The notes under the pieces are model-generated. The model did no database searches. It worked only from the letters and a program-made list of their open reading frames with translations, and was not told the DNA's origin. Shown here one piece after another: positions 30,349-40,900 of a stretch of DNA of 64,000 bases (positions are counted from its first letter, which is position 1; each line of letters begins with the position of its first letter). Made by a program: the position numbers and the translations under genes. The stretch is from Allantophomopsis cytisporea (taxonomy: Eukaryota > Ascomycota > Leotiomycetes > Phacidiales > Phacidiaceae): the NCBI GenBank assembly GCA_024752435.1, contig CP103023.1:2356001-2420000 (forward strand), read 5' to 3'.

Positions 30349-33300
30349 TATTACGTCTTTGCTGCTAGGTAGGTAGCAAAGTATAAGCTTCTTAGCAGTT
30401 GTATATACTAGCACGATATACAAAGAAGTAGAGGCTCTCTAGTAAAACTAAGTAGTTGCTGTTGGTATCGAAGTATATAACTTAATACTCTAGCAAAGGT
30501 ATAGGCAAAAGTAGGTAACAAAGTATTGATTGAAGTTGAGTATAAAGCTTCTATCTACTAAGGAAATATAGAGATCTATATAGTTGCTTCCTACTCTAGG
30601 GAATAGTAGGATAGTTAAAAACGCCCAACTATCCTAACTATCCCAACTATCTATTATATAACTTATATAGCCTGTAACTTTCTAATATATAACCTTGTTG
30701 CAGCCTTTTCTAGTTGTTGTACTCGTAGATTGTAGTATAGAGCTGTAATACAAGGTCCCTTCTTTATTAGTTAAGTCTTTTTAACCCAATAAGTAACTAG
30801 GTAGGTCCGATACTACTTAAGCAGGGCAATTCCTACTTTAATAACATTATAGCCTTCTATTCTCAATATGCCTTCCCCGAATCATTTGAAAATCAAAGAA
30901 CGTATTGCTCTTGCTAAGTATATCGAAAAGAACAGTACTAAAATGAAGATAGCGCTTTATCGAGCTTGTTTTACTTCAGGGTATAAATATGTAGTTTCCC
31001 TTTACTCGAAGCACTATAGTAAGTATATTCAAAGAAATACAAAATGTAACGTTAGTACACCCTTAGTTTCTAACTAGGAGAAACTTCGTTTAGAAGAGGC
31101 GCGACTAAAGGCCGAGGAAGAGCTTGCGGCTCAACAAGAGTAGGAAGCCTTTGCTTGCTATATACATCTTTATTGTATACAGAAATTGTTGAAATCTTGT
31201 AGTAGTAAAATACTTCGTCGCAGACTAGCTACGCTTGACGAACTTAAAGCTATAGAGGAGAAAAAAAGAAAAGAAGCAGAGGAGAAGGCAGAGGCAGAGT
31301 ATAATGTTTATACTAGTACCAACCCGTTTGCTACTACCAACCCTAGCTTCGACTTCTCGTTTGAAGGCGACCTTTTTGTAGCAGTATCTCTTTCCTTCTA
31401 AGAGGGATTAAATGTTCCGAATAGTAATCTTCTAATGTCTTAGGGTTGAAGTTCTTAGTAGGTTCCTATATATTGTCTAAGTTATTATAACCTTTCTATT
31501 TGACTAAATATCTGAGTTTGTTCCTAACCTATTTGTAGTCTAGGATTTTCTCGATAGTATATTTAGTGTTCTCGTTTTCCTAGGATAGGTCTAGGTAGTA
31601 TATGTATCGTATATTCTATAGCGCTAGTTCCAGCAGAAACATATAGAATACAAAGTATATTTTTATGCTCGCTGGTAGTTGGAGTTCGTAATTGACTGAA
31701 CTAATTTTCTTCAAAATCTTGAATAGTCCGATTTTAACATTGTTTAACTTGTTGCTTGGTCTGGTTGTCTTAATGTTTCTGCGTATAAAGTAGACTTTGT
31801 CTCCCTCTGAAAAAGTAGGTTCCTCTATCCTTTTCTTATTTTAATAACTTGCTAACTATTGGTTGAAAAACTCGATATCCTTAGCTAGTTGTTTGTAGAG
31901 TACCTTAAGTTCTGCAACTTGTATTTATACTGCTTCTACAAGTACTTGTATTTCTCGGGGTAAATAATATACTTCCGGTTCTAGCCTATAGTTGGCATAG
32001 AATAGTAAAACTTTCGTAGTTTCTGTAGTTGCACTATTATATGCAAACTGTACAAAGGGTAATAGTCGTACCTAATTATCTTGTTTGTAATTTATATAAT
32101 AGCAGAAGTACTACTTAAGCGTCTAGTTGAGTCGTTCGGTTTGTCCGTCTGTTTGTAGGTGGTAAGCTGTCGAGAGCTTGTAGTTAGTTCCTAACTAGCT
32201 TATTAGGGACTTCCAGAAGTTCAAGGTAAATAGCTTGTCTCAGTCGGATATTATTTCATCTGGTATACTATAATTGTTAACAATCGTTTTCAAGAAAGTA
32301 TATACTAAGTCTTCTACAGTACTAGATTCCTTATATAGTATAAAATATCTATATTTTGTTATCCTATCGGTAATAACTACAATCGAATCGTATTCTACTT
32401 TTGTAAGTAGTTCTCTCGAAAGTAGTAGTTTGACGATGAAATCTAAAGCAATAGATTTCTATACTCCCTTCGGTACTACTAGTAATTTAAGCTGTCTATA
32501 AAGTACATATCGATTAACCTTGTTCCTAGAGCAAATATTACATTCCCTTATAACTTTTTCTACTTAGTTCTTCATTCCTAGGAAGTAGTATGTTCTAGTC
32601 AGACGTTCCAACGTCTTGCCTATTCCTTAGTATCTGTATACTAGTAATTTATGTTGTTCTTTGACTAACTGTTTCTGTAGGGGCGCAGGAATATAGACTA
32701 GTCCTTTGAACAATAGTGTCCGGCTTAGTATTACTAAGGTTCCTAGGTGTTTATTAAGGTTTCCTATAATACGTTGTGCTATAGTATCTGTAGTATATAC
32801 TTGTCGAATTCTTTGGAGTATATCTAGGTCTTCAACTTGCATCGTAGCGTTTAACTCTAGGTAGTTATACATCAGATTGTCTCCGTTATTTTGAAATATA
32901 GCGTGTAATACTAGTTCCTTGTTCTATATATAGTCTGCTCGTCGGCTAAGTACATCGGCTTTAGCGTTTTTAGATCCTTTATAGTAGGTGATTTTGAAGT
33001 TGTACCTAGCTATAAATTCTGACTATCGTACTTGTCGTCTGTTTAATACCTTTGTAGTTGTAAAGTACAGTAGATTCTTGTAGTCTGTAATTACTGCTAC
33101 TTTATACTTAGGTCCTTCTAGGTAAACTCTCTATTCTTGAAATACAGCGACGATTGCTAACAATTCTTTATTGTAGATCTTGTAGTTCAACTCGGCTAAA
33201 GTTAACTTACAAAAGAAGAAAGTAATAGGTCGAAGCTTCTTATTCTTATCCGGTTGACTTAGTATTGCCCCGATTATATAATCGGAGGAATCCGTTTCTA

Positions 33301-34086
33301 TTACTATAAAGACTTTAGAGTTGAAGTTCCTCAATATAGGTGCAGTTGTAAAACTCTCTTTAAGTTTCTCGAAAGCTCGTTGAGCTTCCTCAGTCTATTT
33401 GAAGGCTTGGTCCTTCTTCGTCAATTCCGAAATTAGTACTGTAATACTTGAATATCCCTTGATGAATTTTCAGTAGAAGTTGGCGAATCTAAAGAAGGAT
33501 TGTACTTCTTTAACAGAGTTTAGTATCGGCTATTTATATACTACTTGTACCTTAGAATCGTCCATTTAGATTCCTTTAGTAGTTATTATATAACCTAAAA
33601 ATCCAACTAACTGTTGGTAAAACTTGTACTTCTCTAGTTTTAGATACAAGTAACGTTTCTAAAGTACTATAAGTATAAGTTTGATATGTTTGATATGCTC
33701 TTCTTTAGTATTAGAGTATACAAAGATGTCATCTAGATAAGCTACTACAAATACATCTAAATATTTATGTAGTATTTAGTTGATTAGCGTTTAAAAAGTT
33801 GTAGGGGCATTGGTTAAGCCAAATAGCATCACTAAATACTCGAAATGCCTATAGTATGTTCTAAATGCTGTTTTCCATTCTTTACCTTCCTTTATATATA
33901 CTAGATTGTATACTCCTTAGAGGTCTAACTTAGTAAAGAACTTAGCTCCTCGAAATCGGTTATACAACTCTAAGATAAGTAGCAATGTATATCGGTTCTT
34001 GATAGTAATACTATTAAGTTGTCGATAATCGATGTATAGTTGGTTTGTTCTATCTTTCTTTGGTATAAAGAGGGCTAGGTATCCTA
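30349..34086 (-). mobile_element. RIP-mutated Ty3/gypsy element, left (3') part
   Basis: The sequence is collinear with 34,087-37,830 of the unmutated element but changed by C-to-T and G-to-A throughout, with many stops. It starts with a 402-base LTR (30,349-30,750, TATTACG...TAATA, from TGTTAC...GTAACA) and carries remnants of the accessory gene, integrase, RNase H and part of reverse transcriptase. It is interrupted at 34,086 by the nested element and resumes at 40,901. The LTR carries the diagnostic TACTCG (not GATCG) near its end, shared with the solo LTR at 47,751. Confidence 0.9.
30868..31448 (+). pseudogene. RIP-mutated copy of the accessory opposite-strand gene
   Basis: Matches 34,607-35,188. 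The ATG and first about 70 codons remain open, but four of the six zinc-ligand Cys have become Tyr (for example the first pair reads YRAC), and in-frame stops interrupt it at about 31,075 and 31,141. It shows that the accessory gene belonged to the family before RIP. Confidence 0.85.
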
Positions 34087-34489
34087 TGTTACGTCCTTGC
34101 TGCTGGGTAGGTAGCAAAGCACAGGCTTCTCAGCGGTTGTATATACTGGCACGATATACGAAGAGGTAGGGGCTCTCCAGTGAAACTAAGTGGTTGCTGT
34201 TGGTATCGAAGCACGTAACTTAATACTCTGGCAAAGGTGTGGGCAAAGGTGGGTAACAAAGTATTGATTGAAGTTGAGCACGAAGCTCCTATCTACTAAG
34301 GGAATACAGAGATCTATATAGTTGCTTCCTGCTCTGGGGAATAGTAGAATAGTTAGGAACGCCCGACTATCCCGACTATCCCAACTATCCATCACGTGAC
34401 TCATGTAGCCCGTGACTTTTCCGACATGTGACCCTGTTACAGCCTTCTCTAGTTGTTGTGATCGTAGACCGTAGTACAGGGCTGTAACA
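34087..34489 (-). repeat. 3' LTR of nested element
   Basis: 403 bases; differs from the 5' LTR by a handful of changes including two missing bases (actGGCAC against actgtGGCAC). The near-identity implies recent insertion. Confidence 0.92.
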
Positions 34490-34505
34490 CAAGGTCCCCT
34501 CCTCA
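34490..34505 (-). other. Polypurine tract candidate
   Basis: Read on the minus strand, GAGGAGGGGACC lies immediately before the TGTTAC start of the 3' LTR, the usual place for plus-strand DNA priming in LTR elements. Confidence 0.6.
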
Positions 34506-34532
34506 TTGGTCAAGTCCCTTTGACCCAATGAG
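34502..34532 (+). promoter_or_regulatory. Inverted CCAAT-box hairpin upstream of the accessory gene
   Basis: CTCATTGG at 34,502-34,509 and CCAATGAG at 34,525-34,532 face each other, extended by TCAA/TTGA with one bulged base: a 12-pair stem with a six-base loop. It puts two CCAAT boxes in opposite orientation 75-105 bases before the ATG at 34,607. CCAAT boxes are common fungal promoter elements. The stem overlaps the edge of the polypurine tract. Confidence 0.45.
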
Positions 34533-34606
34533 TGACCGGGTAGATCCGACACTACTTAAGCGGGGCAATTCCCACCTTAGTAACATCATGGCCTTCCGTT
34601 CTCAAC

Positions 34607-35188
34607 ATGCCTTCTCCGAACCATTTGAAAATCAAAGAACGTGTTGCTCTCGCTGAGCGTATCGAAAAGAACGGTACTGAAATGAAAATGGCGCCTTGTC
34701 GAGCTTGTTTTACTTCGGGGCGCAAATGCGTGGTTTCCCCTCACTCGAAGCGCTGTAGTGAGTGTGTTCAAAGAAATACGAAATGTGACGTTAGTGCACC
34801 CTCAGTTTCTGACTGGGAGAAACTTCGTTTGGAAGAGGCACGACTGGAGGCCGAGGAAGAGCTCGCGGCTCAACAGGAGCGGGAGGCCTTCGCTCGCCGT
34901 ATGCGTCTTCGCCGTATGCAGAAATTGTTGAAATCCCGTGGTAGTGAAATGCTTCGTCGCGGACTAGCTACGCTTGACGAACTTGAAGCTGTGGAGGAGA
35001 AAGAAAGAAAAGAAGCGGAAGAGAAGGCGGAGGCAGAGCGCAACGCTCATGCTGGAGCCAACCCGTTCGCTACCACCGACCCCGGCCTCGACCTCTCGCC
35101 CGAGGGCGACCTCTTCGCGGCGGTGTCTCCTTCCTTCTGGGAGGGATTGGATGTTCCGAATGGTAATCTTCCAACGTCTCAAGGTTGA
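34607..35188 (+). CDS. Retrotransposon accessory protein with Zn2Cys6-type cysteine array (193 aa)
   Basis: This gene runs opposite to gag-pol, between the 3' LTR and the end of pol, and overlaps the last about 119 bases of pol tail-to-tail. Cysteines at 31, 34, 41, 50, 53 and 60 follow CX2CX6CX8CX2CX6C exactly, within the pattern of fungal Zn2Cys6 DNA-binding domains. Basic residues (GRK, SKR, QRNTK) precede some ligands. Residues about 66-140 are strongly charged and helical (LRLEEARLEAEEELAAQQE; EKERKEAEEKAEAERN), a likely coiled coil for dimerisation. The C-terminus is acidic with aromatic residues. Two RIP-mutated relatives (30,868 and 55,103) show it is a stable part of the family. A regulatory or DNA-binding role is inferred. 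Confidence 0.75.
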   Translation: MPSPNHLKIKERVALAERIEKNGTEMKMAPCRACFTSGRKCVVSPHSKRCSECVQRNTKCDVSAPSVSDWEKLRLEEARLEAEEELAAQQEREAFARRMRLRRMQKLLKSRGSEMLRRGLATLDELEAVEEKERKEAEEKAEAERNAHAGANPFATTDPGLDLSPEGDLFAAVSPSFWEGLDVPNGNLPTSQG

Positions 35189-37370
35189 AGTTTTCGGTAG
35201 GTTCCCATGTGTTGTCTGAGTCATTGTAACCTTCCCATTTGACCAAATATCTGAGTTCGTTTCTGACCCATTTGCAGTCTAGGATTTTTTCGACGACGTA
35301 TTCGGTGTTCTCGTTTTCCTGGGATAGGTCTGGGTAGTGTGCGTAGCGTGCATTCTGTGGCGCTGGTTCCAGCAGAGACGCGTGGAACACAGGGTGTATT
35401 TTCATGCTCGTTGGTAGCTGGAGTTCGTAGTTGACTGAACTAATTTTCCTCAAAATCTTGAATGGTCCGATTTTGACATTGTCCAACTTGTTGCTTGGTC
35501 TGGTTGTCTTGATGTTTCTGCGTATGAGGTAGACTTTGTCTCCCTCCGAAAAGGTAGGTCCCTCTATCCTTTTTCCATTCTGATAACTTGCTGATCGTTG
35601 GTTAAAAAACTCGATATCCTTGGCTAGTTGCTTGTGGAGTGTTTTGAGTTCTGCAACCTGCATTTGTGCTGCTTCTGCAAGTACCTGTATTTCTCGGGGT
35701 GAATGATACGCTTCCGGTTCTAGCCCATAGTTGGCATAGAATGGTGAAACTTTCGTAGTTTCCGTGGTTGCACTGTTATACGCAAACTGTGCAAGGGGTA
35801 ATAGTCGTACCCAATTATCTTGTTTGTAATTCACATAACAGCGGAGGTACTGCTCAAGCGTCTGGTTGAGTCGTTCAGTTTGTCCGTCTGTTTGTGGGTG
35901 GTAGGCTGTCGAGAGCTTGTGGTTAGTTCCTAACTGGCTCATTAGGGACTTCCAGAAGTTCGAAGTGAACAGCTTGTCTCGGTCGGATATTATTTCATCT
36001 GGCATACCATGGTTGCTGACAATCGTTTTCAGGAAAGTGTACGCCAAGTCTTCTGCGGTACTGGATTCCTTATATGGTATGAAATATCCATATTTTGTCA
36101 TCCTATCGGTGATGACTACGATTGAGTCGTATTCTACTTTCGTAAGTGGTTCCTTTGAAAGTGGCAGTTTGACGATGAAATCCAGGGCAATGGATTTCCA
36201 TGCTCCCTTCGGTACTGCTGGTGATTTTAGCTGTCCGTAAGGTGCGTGTCGATTGACCTTGTTTCTAGAGCAAATGTCACATTCTCTTATGACTTTCTCT
36301 ACTTGGTTCTTCATTCCTGGGAAGTAGTATGTTCTGGTCAGACGTTCCAACGTCTTGCCTATTCCCTGGTGTCCGTGTGCTGGTAGCTCGTGTTGTTCTT
36401 TGACTAACTGTTTCCGCAGGGGCGCGGGAACATAGACTAGTCCTTTGAACAATAGTGTCCGGTTTGTTGTTACTGAGGTTCCTGGGTGTCCATTGGGGTT
36501 TCCCAAAATACGTTGTGCCGTAGTATCCGTGGCATATGCTTGTCGAATACTTTGAAGTATGTCCGGATCTTCGACTTGCATTGTGGCGTTTAACTCCGGG
36601 TGGTTATACGTCAGATTGTCTCCGTTATCTTGAAATATAGCGTGTGACACTGGTTCCTTGTTCTGCATATAATCTGCACGTCGACTGAGTGCGTCGGCTT
36701 TTGCGTTTTCGGATCCTTTACGGTAGGTGATCTTGAAGTTGTACCTGGCCATGAGTTCTGACCATCGTACTTGTCGTCTGTTCAACACCTTCGTGGTTGT
36801 GAAGTATAGCAGATTCTTGTGGTCTGTGATTACTGCTACTTCATACTTAGGTCCTTCCAGGTAAACTCTCCATTCTTGAAATGCAGCGACGATTGCTAAC
36901 AATTCCTTATCGTGGATCTCATAGTTCAGCTCGGCTGAAGTCAACTTGCGGGAGAAGAAAGCGACAGGTCGAAGCTTCTTGTTCTCATCCGGTTGACTCA
37001 GTACCGCCCCGATTGCGTAATCGGAGGAATCCGTTTCCACCACTATGAGGACTTCAGGGTCGAAGTTCCTCAATATGGGTGCGGTTGTGAAACTCTCCTT
37101 GAGTTTCTCGAAAGCTCGTTGAGCTTCATCAGTCCATTTGAAGGCTTGGTCCTTCTTCGTCAATTCCGAAATTGGTGCTGTAATACTTGAATATCCCTTG
37201 ATGAATCTTCGGTAGAAATTGGCAAATCCAAGGAAGGATTGCACTTCCTTGGGACAGAGTTTGGTATCGGCCATTCGTGGACTGCTCGTACTTTGGAATC
37301 GTCCATCTGGATTCCTTCGGTGGTTATCATATAACCCAAGAATCCAACTGACTGTTGGTGAAATTCGCAC
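35070..37370 (-). CDS. pol: pol, second frame: RNase H, integrase, chromodomain
   Basis: A 766-codon frame that enters the pol register near 37,255, after a frame break in the first pol frame; the residues upstream of that point are out of register. It includes the end of the RT (VQSFLGFANFYRRFIKGYSS), RNase H (ETDSSDYAIGAVLSQ, ITDHKNLLYFTT), the integrase zinc finger (HGHQGIGKTLERL, CDIC), the integrase core (ALDFIVKLP, ISDRDKLFT, YHPQTDGQTERLNQ), and a C-terminal chromodomain (YVVEKILDCKWVR, YLVKWEGYNDSDNTWEP). The chromodomain assigns it to the chromoviruses, whose integrases target modified chromatin. It ends in an Arg/Gly-rich tail overlapping the accessory gene. Confidence 0.88.
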   Translation of the reverse strand: MRISPTVSWILGLYDNHRRNPDGRFQSTSSPRMADTKLCPKEVQSFLGFANFYRRFIKGYSSITAPISELTKKDQAFKWTDEAQRAFEKLKESFTTAPILRNFDPEVLIVVETDSSDYAIGAVLSQPDENKKLRPVAFFSRKLTSAELNYEIHDKELLAIVAAFQEWRVYLEGPKYEVAVITDHKNLLYFTTTKVLNRRQVRWSELMARYNFKITYRKGSENAKADALSRRADYMQNKEPVSHAIFQDNGDNLTYNHPELNATMQVEDPDILQSIRQAYATDTTAQRILGNPNGHPGTSVTTNRTLLFKGLVYVPAPLRKQLVKEQHELPAHGHQGIGKTLERLTRTYYFPGMKNQVEKVIRECDICSRNKVNRHAPYGQLKSPAVPKGAWKSIALDFIVKLPLSKEPLTKVEYDSIVVITDRMTKYGYFIPYKESSTAEDLAYTFLKTIVSNHGMPDEIISDRDKLFTSNFWKSLMSQLGTNHKLSTAYHPQTDGQTERLNQTLEQYLRCYVNYKQDNWVRLLPLAQFAYNSATTETTKVSPFYANYGLEPEAYHSPREIQVLAEAAQMQVAELKTLHKQLAKDIEFFNQRSASYQNGKRIEGPTFSEGDKVYLIRRNIKTTRPSNKLDNVKIGPFKILRKISSVNYELQLPTSMKIHPVFHASLLEPAPQNARYAHYPDLSQENENTEYVVEKILDCKWVRNELRYLVKWEGYNDSDNTWEPTENFNLETLEDYHSEHPIPPRRKETPPRRGRPRARGRGRGRW

Positions 37371-38623
37371 TTCTCCAGTTTCAGATACAGGTGACGTTTC
37401 TGAAGTGCTGTAAGTATGAGTTTGACATGCTTGATATGCTCTTCTTCGGTGTTGGAGTATACGAGGATGTCATCCAGATAAGCTACTACGAATACATCCA
37501 AGTATTCATGTAGTGTCTGGTTGATCAGCGCTTGAAAAGTTGCGGGGGCATTGGTTAAGCCAAATGGCATTACCAAATACTCGAAATGCCCATAGCGTGT
37601 TCTAAATGCTGTTTTCCATTCTTCACCTTCCTTCATGCGTACTAGATTGTACGCTCCTCGGAGGTCTAACTTAGTGAAGAACTTGGCTCCTCGAAATCGG
37701 TCGTGTAACTCTGAGATGAGTGGCAACGCATATCGGTTCTTGATAGTAATGCTGTTGAGTTGTCGATAGTCGATGCATGGTCGGTCTGTTCCATCCTTCT
37801 TTGGTACAAAGAGGGCTGGGTATCCTGCTGACGAGGTTGACGGTCGAATATAACCTTTCTTTAGCATGTCATCGATGTATTCCTTCAGGATCTTGAGTTC
37901 TCGTTCGGACATAGAGTAGATTGGTCCGAAGGTAGGCTGTTTTCCTGGCATAAGTGGTATCTCGTGATCCCAAGGCTGGTGTTCTGGCAGCTTGGTTTCA
38001 GCTTCTTCCTTGCTGAAGAGCTTCTCAAATTCCCTATACTCGTTCGGGAGTGTCACCCCTTCTGTGGCGCATAGTGTGGGTGACGGGTTGTTCTTGCGAA
38101 TTTCCTGCAAATCCTCATAATCGATTGCATTGATCATGACAGGTCGTCGTAATTCAAATGGCACAGCGCATTTGCAGTTTCCCAGATTGACTGTATACGT
38201 GTTCCAATCAATCTTCGGGTTGTGTTTCTTCAACCATGGAAGTCCTAGGATGATGTCGTAACGCGGGATCGCGACGATGTCTAACGCTAGTTCTTCGTGA
38301 TGATTGTGCACAAGGAATGGTAGAGGGCGTGTCTGCTCTCGTACCCATCCATCAGACATAGGGTTTCCATCAACTAGGTGCAGTTGATATGGATTCGCAT
38401 GTCTCCTCGTAGGTAAGTCGTGTTTCTTCACGAATTTCGTGGATACGAAATTTCCTGATGCGCCTGAATCCACCATGGCTTCAGTGCGGTGTCCGTTTAT
38501 CTGTACTCGGACGTTCAAGTGTGCTGCATACTGCGTTCCGCACAAATGAACCTTCTCTACTCGTAGAGGGGGAGGCCTTGGACTGGGTTCTCTAACTGGC
38601 CTGCGGTTAAGAGAACCATCTAG
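37160..38623 (-). pseudogene. pol: pol, first frame: protease and reverse transcriptase, frameshifted end
   Basis: Open from just after the gag stop, in the -1 frame relative to gag; the junction reads GGAAAACTAG. It has an aspartic protease (AMVDSGASGNFVS) and reverse transcriptase (FTKLDLRGAYN, GLTNAPATFQ, YLDDILVYS). Near 37,250 the frame is lost: the element has ACTTCCTTGGGACAG where both RIP-mutated relatives are two bases shorter and stay in frame. Beyond that point the first frame runs into unrelated residues and a stop at 37,160, while the true register continues in the second frame. No natural frameshift is known at this place in the family, so it is probably a damaging indel or an assembly error. 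Confidence 0.8.
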
Positions 38624-40453
38624 TTTTCCGAATCTTCTTGGAGGTCACCGTATTCGCGGCGTTCTTTCTCTTTTTGGTCCAGTCGTTCTTGTACCAGTTG
38701 CTCCATTTCTAATGCATCCCACCAGTCTTCTACTTCCTTTTCCTTTGAGTTGGTAAGTAGTTCCCCTATGTTCTCCCATTCGTCATCCGTTAGGAGTCTA
38801 AACGCGGGTTGACTGTGTTTGCGATGTTGTCGACCTTCCTCTTCACGTTGTTGGCGGCGTTTTTGGACTACCATGTCAATATCCCGTTGGATTAAGGTGT
38901 CCTCTTTGTTGTTTTTGTTTGGCGTGTACGCTGCACATGGGTGTCAGGTCACAGTTCCTCCAATGGAGTTTCTGATGTCCCGCCCATTGTGATTCGGGTA
39001 GATTATCCTGATTATTACCAGAGGTCATCAACATTCCCTCGAGTCCTGATCGGGCTGTCTCGAGTTGCTTGTGCGCGAGTTTGTCAGCGCGGTGCATTGG
39101 GCATGCTTTCCACTTGCATTCTGAGTGGTGTAGATCTCGGTGTATTGCTTGTCTTTCTAGATCAAGCGCTTCAAGGCTTGTAGTGGTTTCGGGCCCTTCG
39201 TCGGGTTCCTGTCCCTTAACTACAACCGTATCGTCCAGCTCTACCACAGTCCAACCATTTTGGTCACCGGGACTGGGCGATCTACTGTCGGTGTTGGCGT
39301 GCTCGTCGTGGTAGCTAGTCACGTCGGGTTCGTCGTCGGTAGATACGTCTCTGCGTCTGCGCATTTTCTGTTGACTGGGGAAGTGTCCAGCGTGTTTCTT
39401 GTTTGGTAGGTGGATGCTGCAGTCGTCTTCATAACATTTTGTCCAGAATTCTGTTTTCATGATCCAGCGTTGCTGGGCTTCCTGGTTCCTCGAGCTCGGG
39501 TATTTCTTGAAATGTCGCATTGAGGTGTCTTGGTTTCCCTCGATTGAATCCTTTGTTGGATGAATTCTTCCTTGATGCTTTCTTGCATTCTCGTGCCTTA
39601 TGTCCTGGGGTTCCGCAATATAGGCATAGGTTATTCTTCATACGGTAATCTCTATCCCGTGGCGAGAGTGGTCCTTTCTTGACCATCTGGTGAGTTGCGT
39701 CCAACTCCATAGGCATGGGTCCGTAATATGGTTTCTGAGTACGTTGCTGGTACTTGGGTTTGCCATGGTAAGTAGGTCCTCGATAGCTACCTTTCTTTTC
39801 CAAGCTACGCTCATACTGGCGATTGTCGATGCGTATGGCGGTCTCGATCATAGTCTGGAGGTCATCAGGTCGATTGCCTCGCACTATGTCGTCTTTGACT
39901 GATTCCTTCAGTCCCTTGTAGAACTGGGCCGTGAGTGCGTCGTCATTCCATTCAGTTCGAGTGGAATACTGTTGAAACTCTGCGGCGTAGTTCGCTGCTG
40001 ATCCCCTCTCTGGGTCAGTCCTTGCAAGTGTCTCTCCGCGGTGCGTTCTTCGTCGATGTCTCCGAAAGTTCGCTTAATCATTCGGCGAAATTCTTCGTAG
40101 TTGTTGAAGATGTTACGGGTGTCGTCGTCCATCATGTCTTCGTCATTGCGGTTATCCAGAAAATCCCTGACATAGGTTTCAAACCAGTCGAAGGCTGGTC
40201 CTCTCATGTAAGATGAGGCGTATAGCACCATGTCTCTGGGAGTTGGAAACTGAGTGATATTGAATCCGAAGTACAGGTCCAACTGAGTCAAGAAGGCTTT
40301 GAGCTTCTTGCGTTCTCCATGGAACAAGTCTGGCGTGTTGATCTTGACGGCGGCAGCCATGAAGTGTGTACTCCCGGCAGCTGATCCAGGGGCGGTTGTT
40401 GCGGCGGGAGTTGGCCTTGGTGTGGCCCTCGGGGTGTTGCTGGTAGTAGACAT
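38620..40453 (-). pseudogene. gag: gag, interrupted by three small insertions
   Basis: It starts MSTTSNTPRATPRPTP at 40453, only 43 bases after the 5' LTR. It has a capsid-like domain (LKAFLTQLDLYFGFN, GPAFDWFETYVRDFL) and a zinc knuckle CLYCGTPGHKAREC (CX2CX4HX4C) around 39,610. It ends with a charged region before TAG at 38,620. Three frame breaks are seen by comparison with the two RIP-mutated copies: +2 at about 39,998 (CTCTCT against CTCT), +1 at about 39,455 and +1 at about 38,918. With these allowed for, one gag of about 600 residues spans the interval, ending one frame away from pol. Confidence 0.8.
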
Positions 40454-40495
40454 CTTGCGTGATGTGAGCCGGTCCTCTTATGGCGGTGCTCAATG

Positions 40496-40900
40496 TGTTA
40501 CGTCCTTGCTGCTGGGTAGGTGGCAAAGCACAGGCTTCTCAGCGGTTGTATATACTGTGGCACGATATACGAAGAGGTAGGGGCTCTCCAGTGAAACTAA
40601 GTGGTTGCTGTTGGTATCGAAGCACGTAACTTAATACTCTGGCAAAGGTGTGGGCAAAGGTGGGTAACAAAGTATTGATTGAAGTTGAGCACGAAGCTCC
40701 TATCTACTAAGGGAATACAGAGATCTATATAGTTGCTTCCTGCTCTGGGGAATAGTAGGATAGTTAGGAACGCCCGACTATCCCGACTATCCCAACTATC
40801 CATCACGTGACTCATGTAGCCCGTGACTTTTCCGACATGTGACCCTGTTACAGCCTTCTCTAGTTGTTGTGATCGTAGACCGTAGTACAGGGCTGTAACA
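40496..40900 (-). repeat. 5' LTR of nested element
   Basis: 405 bases with TGTTAC/GTAACA ends. The sequence just inside it (minus strand CATTGAGCACCGCC) does not begin with the TGG expected of a tRNA primer site, so the priming mode is unclear. Confidence 0.92.

Larger units (their letters stand above)
34087..40900 (-). mobile_element. Nearly unmutated Ty3/gypsy chromodomain retrotransposon, nested
   Basis: A 6,814-base element with two almost identical LTRs (403 and 405 bases, TGTTAC...GTAACA ends), gag, protease, reverse transcriptase, RNase H, integrase and chromodomain on the minus strand, plus one accessory gene on the plus strand. It is inserted in the RT region of an older RIP-mutated copy. 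The flanks TCCTA (left) and TCCTG (right) are a 5-base target duplication with one RIP-type change. The lack of RIP marks it as the youngest copy here. It nevertheless carries 1-2 base insertions breaking gag and pol, so it is probably not autonomous as assembled. Confidence 0.93.

Noticed and set aside
32627..33334. Minus-strand frames of 60-86 codons in the RIP-mutated elements and duplicate
   Set aside because: They are pieces of gag-pol or copied genes left open by chance between RIP stops, with key residues changed; treated as pseudogene parts.
36993..37413. Plus-strand frames within pol of the nested element
   Set aside because: Antisense shadows of reverse transcriptase and RNase H.
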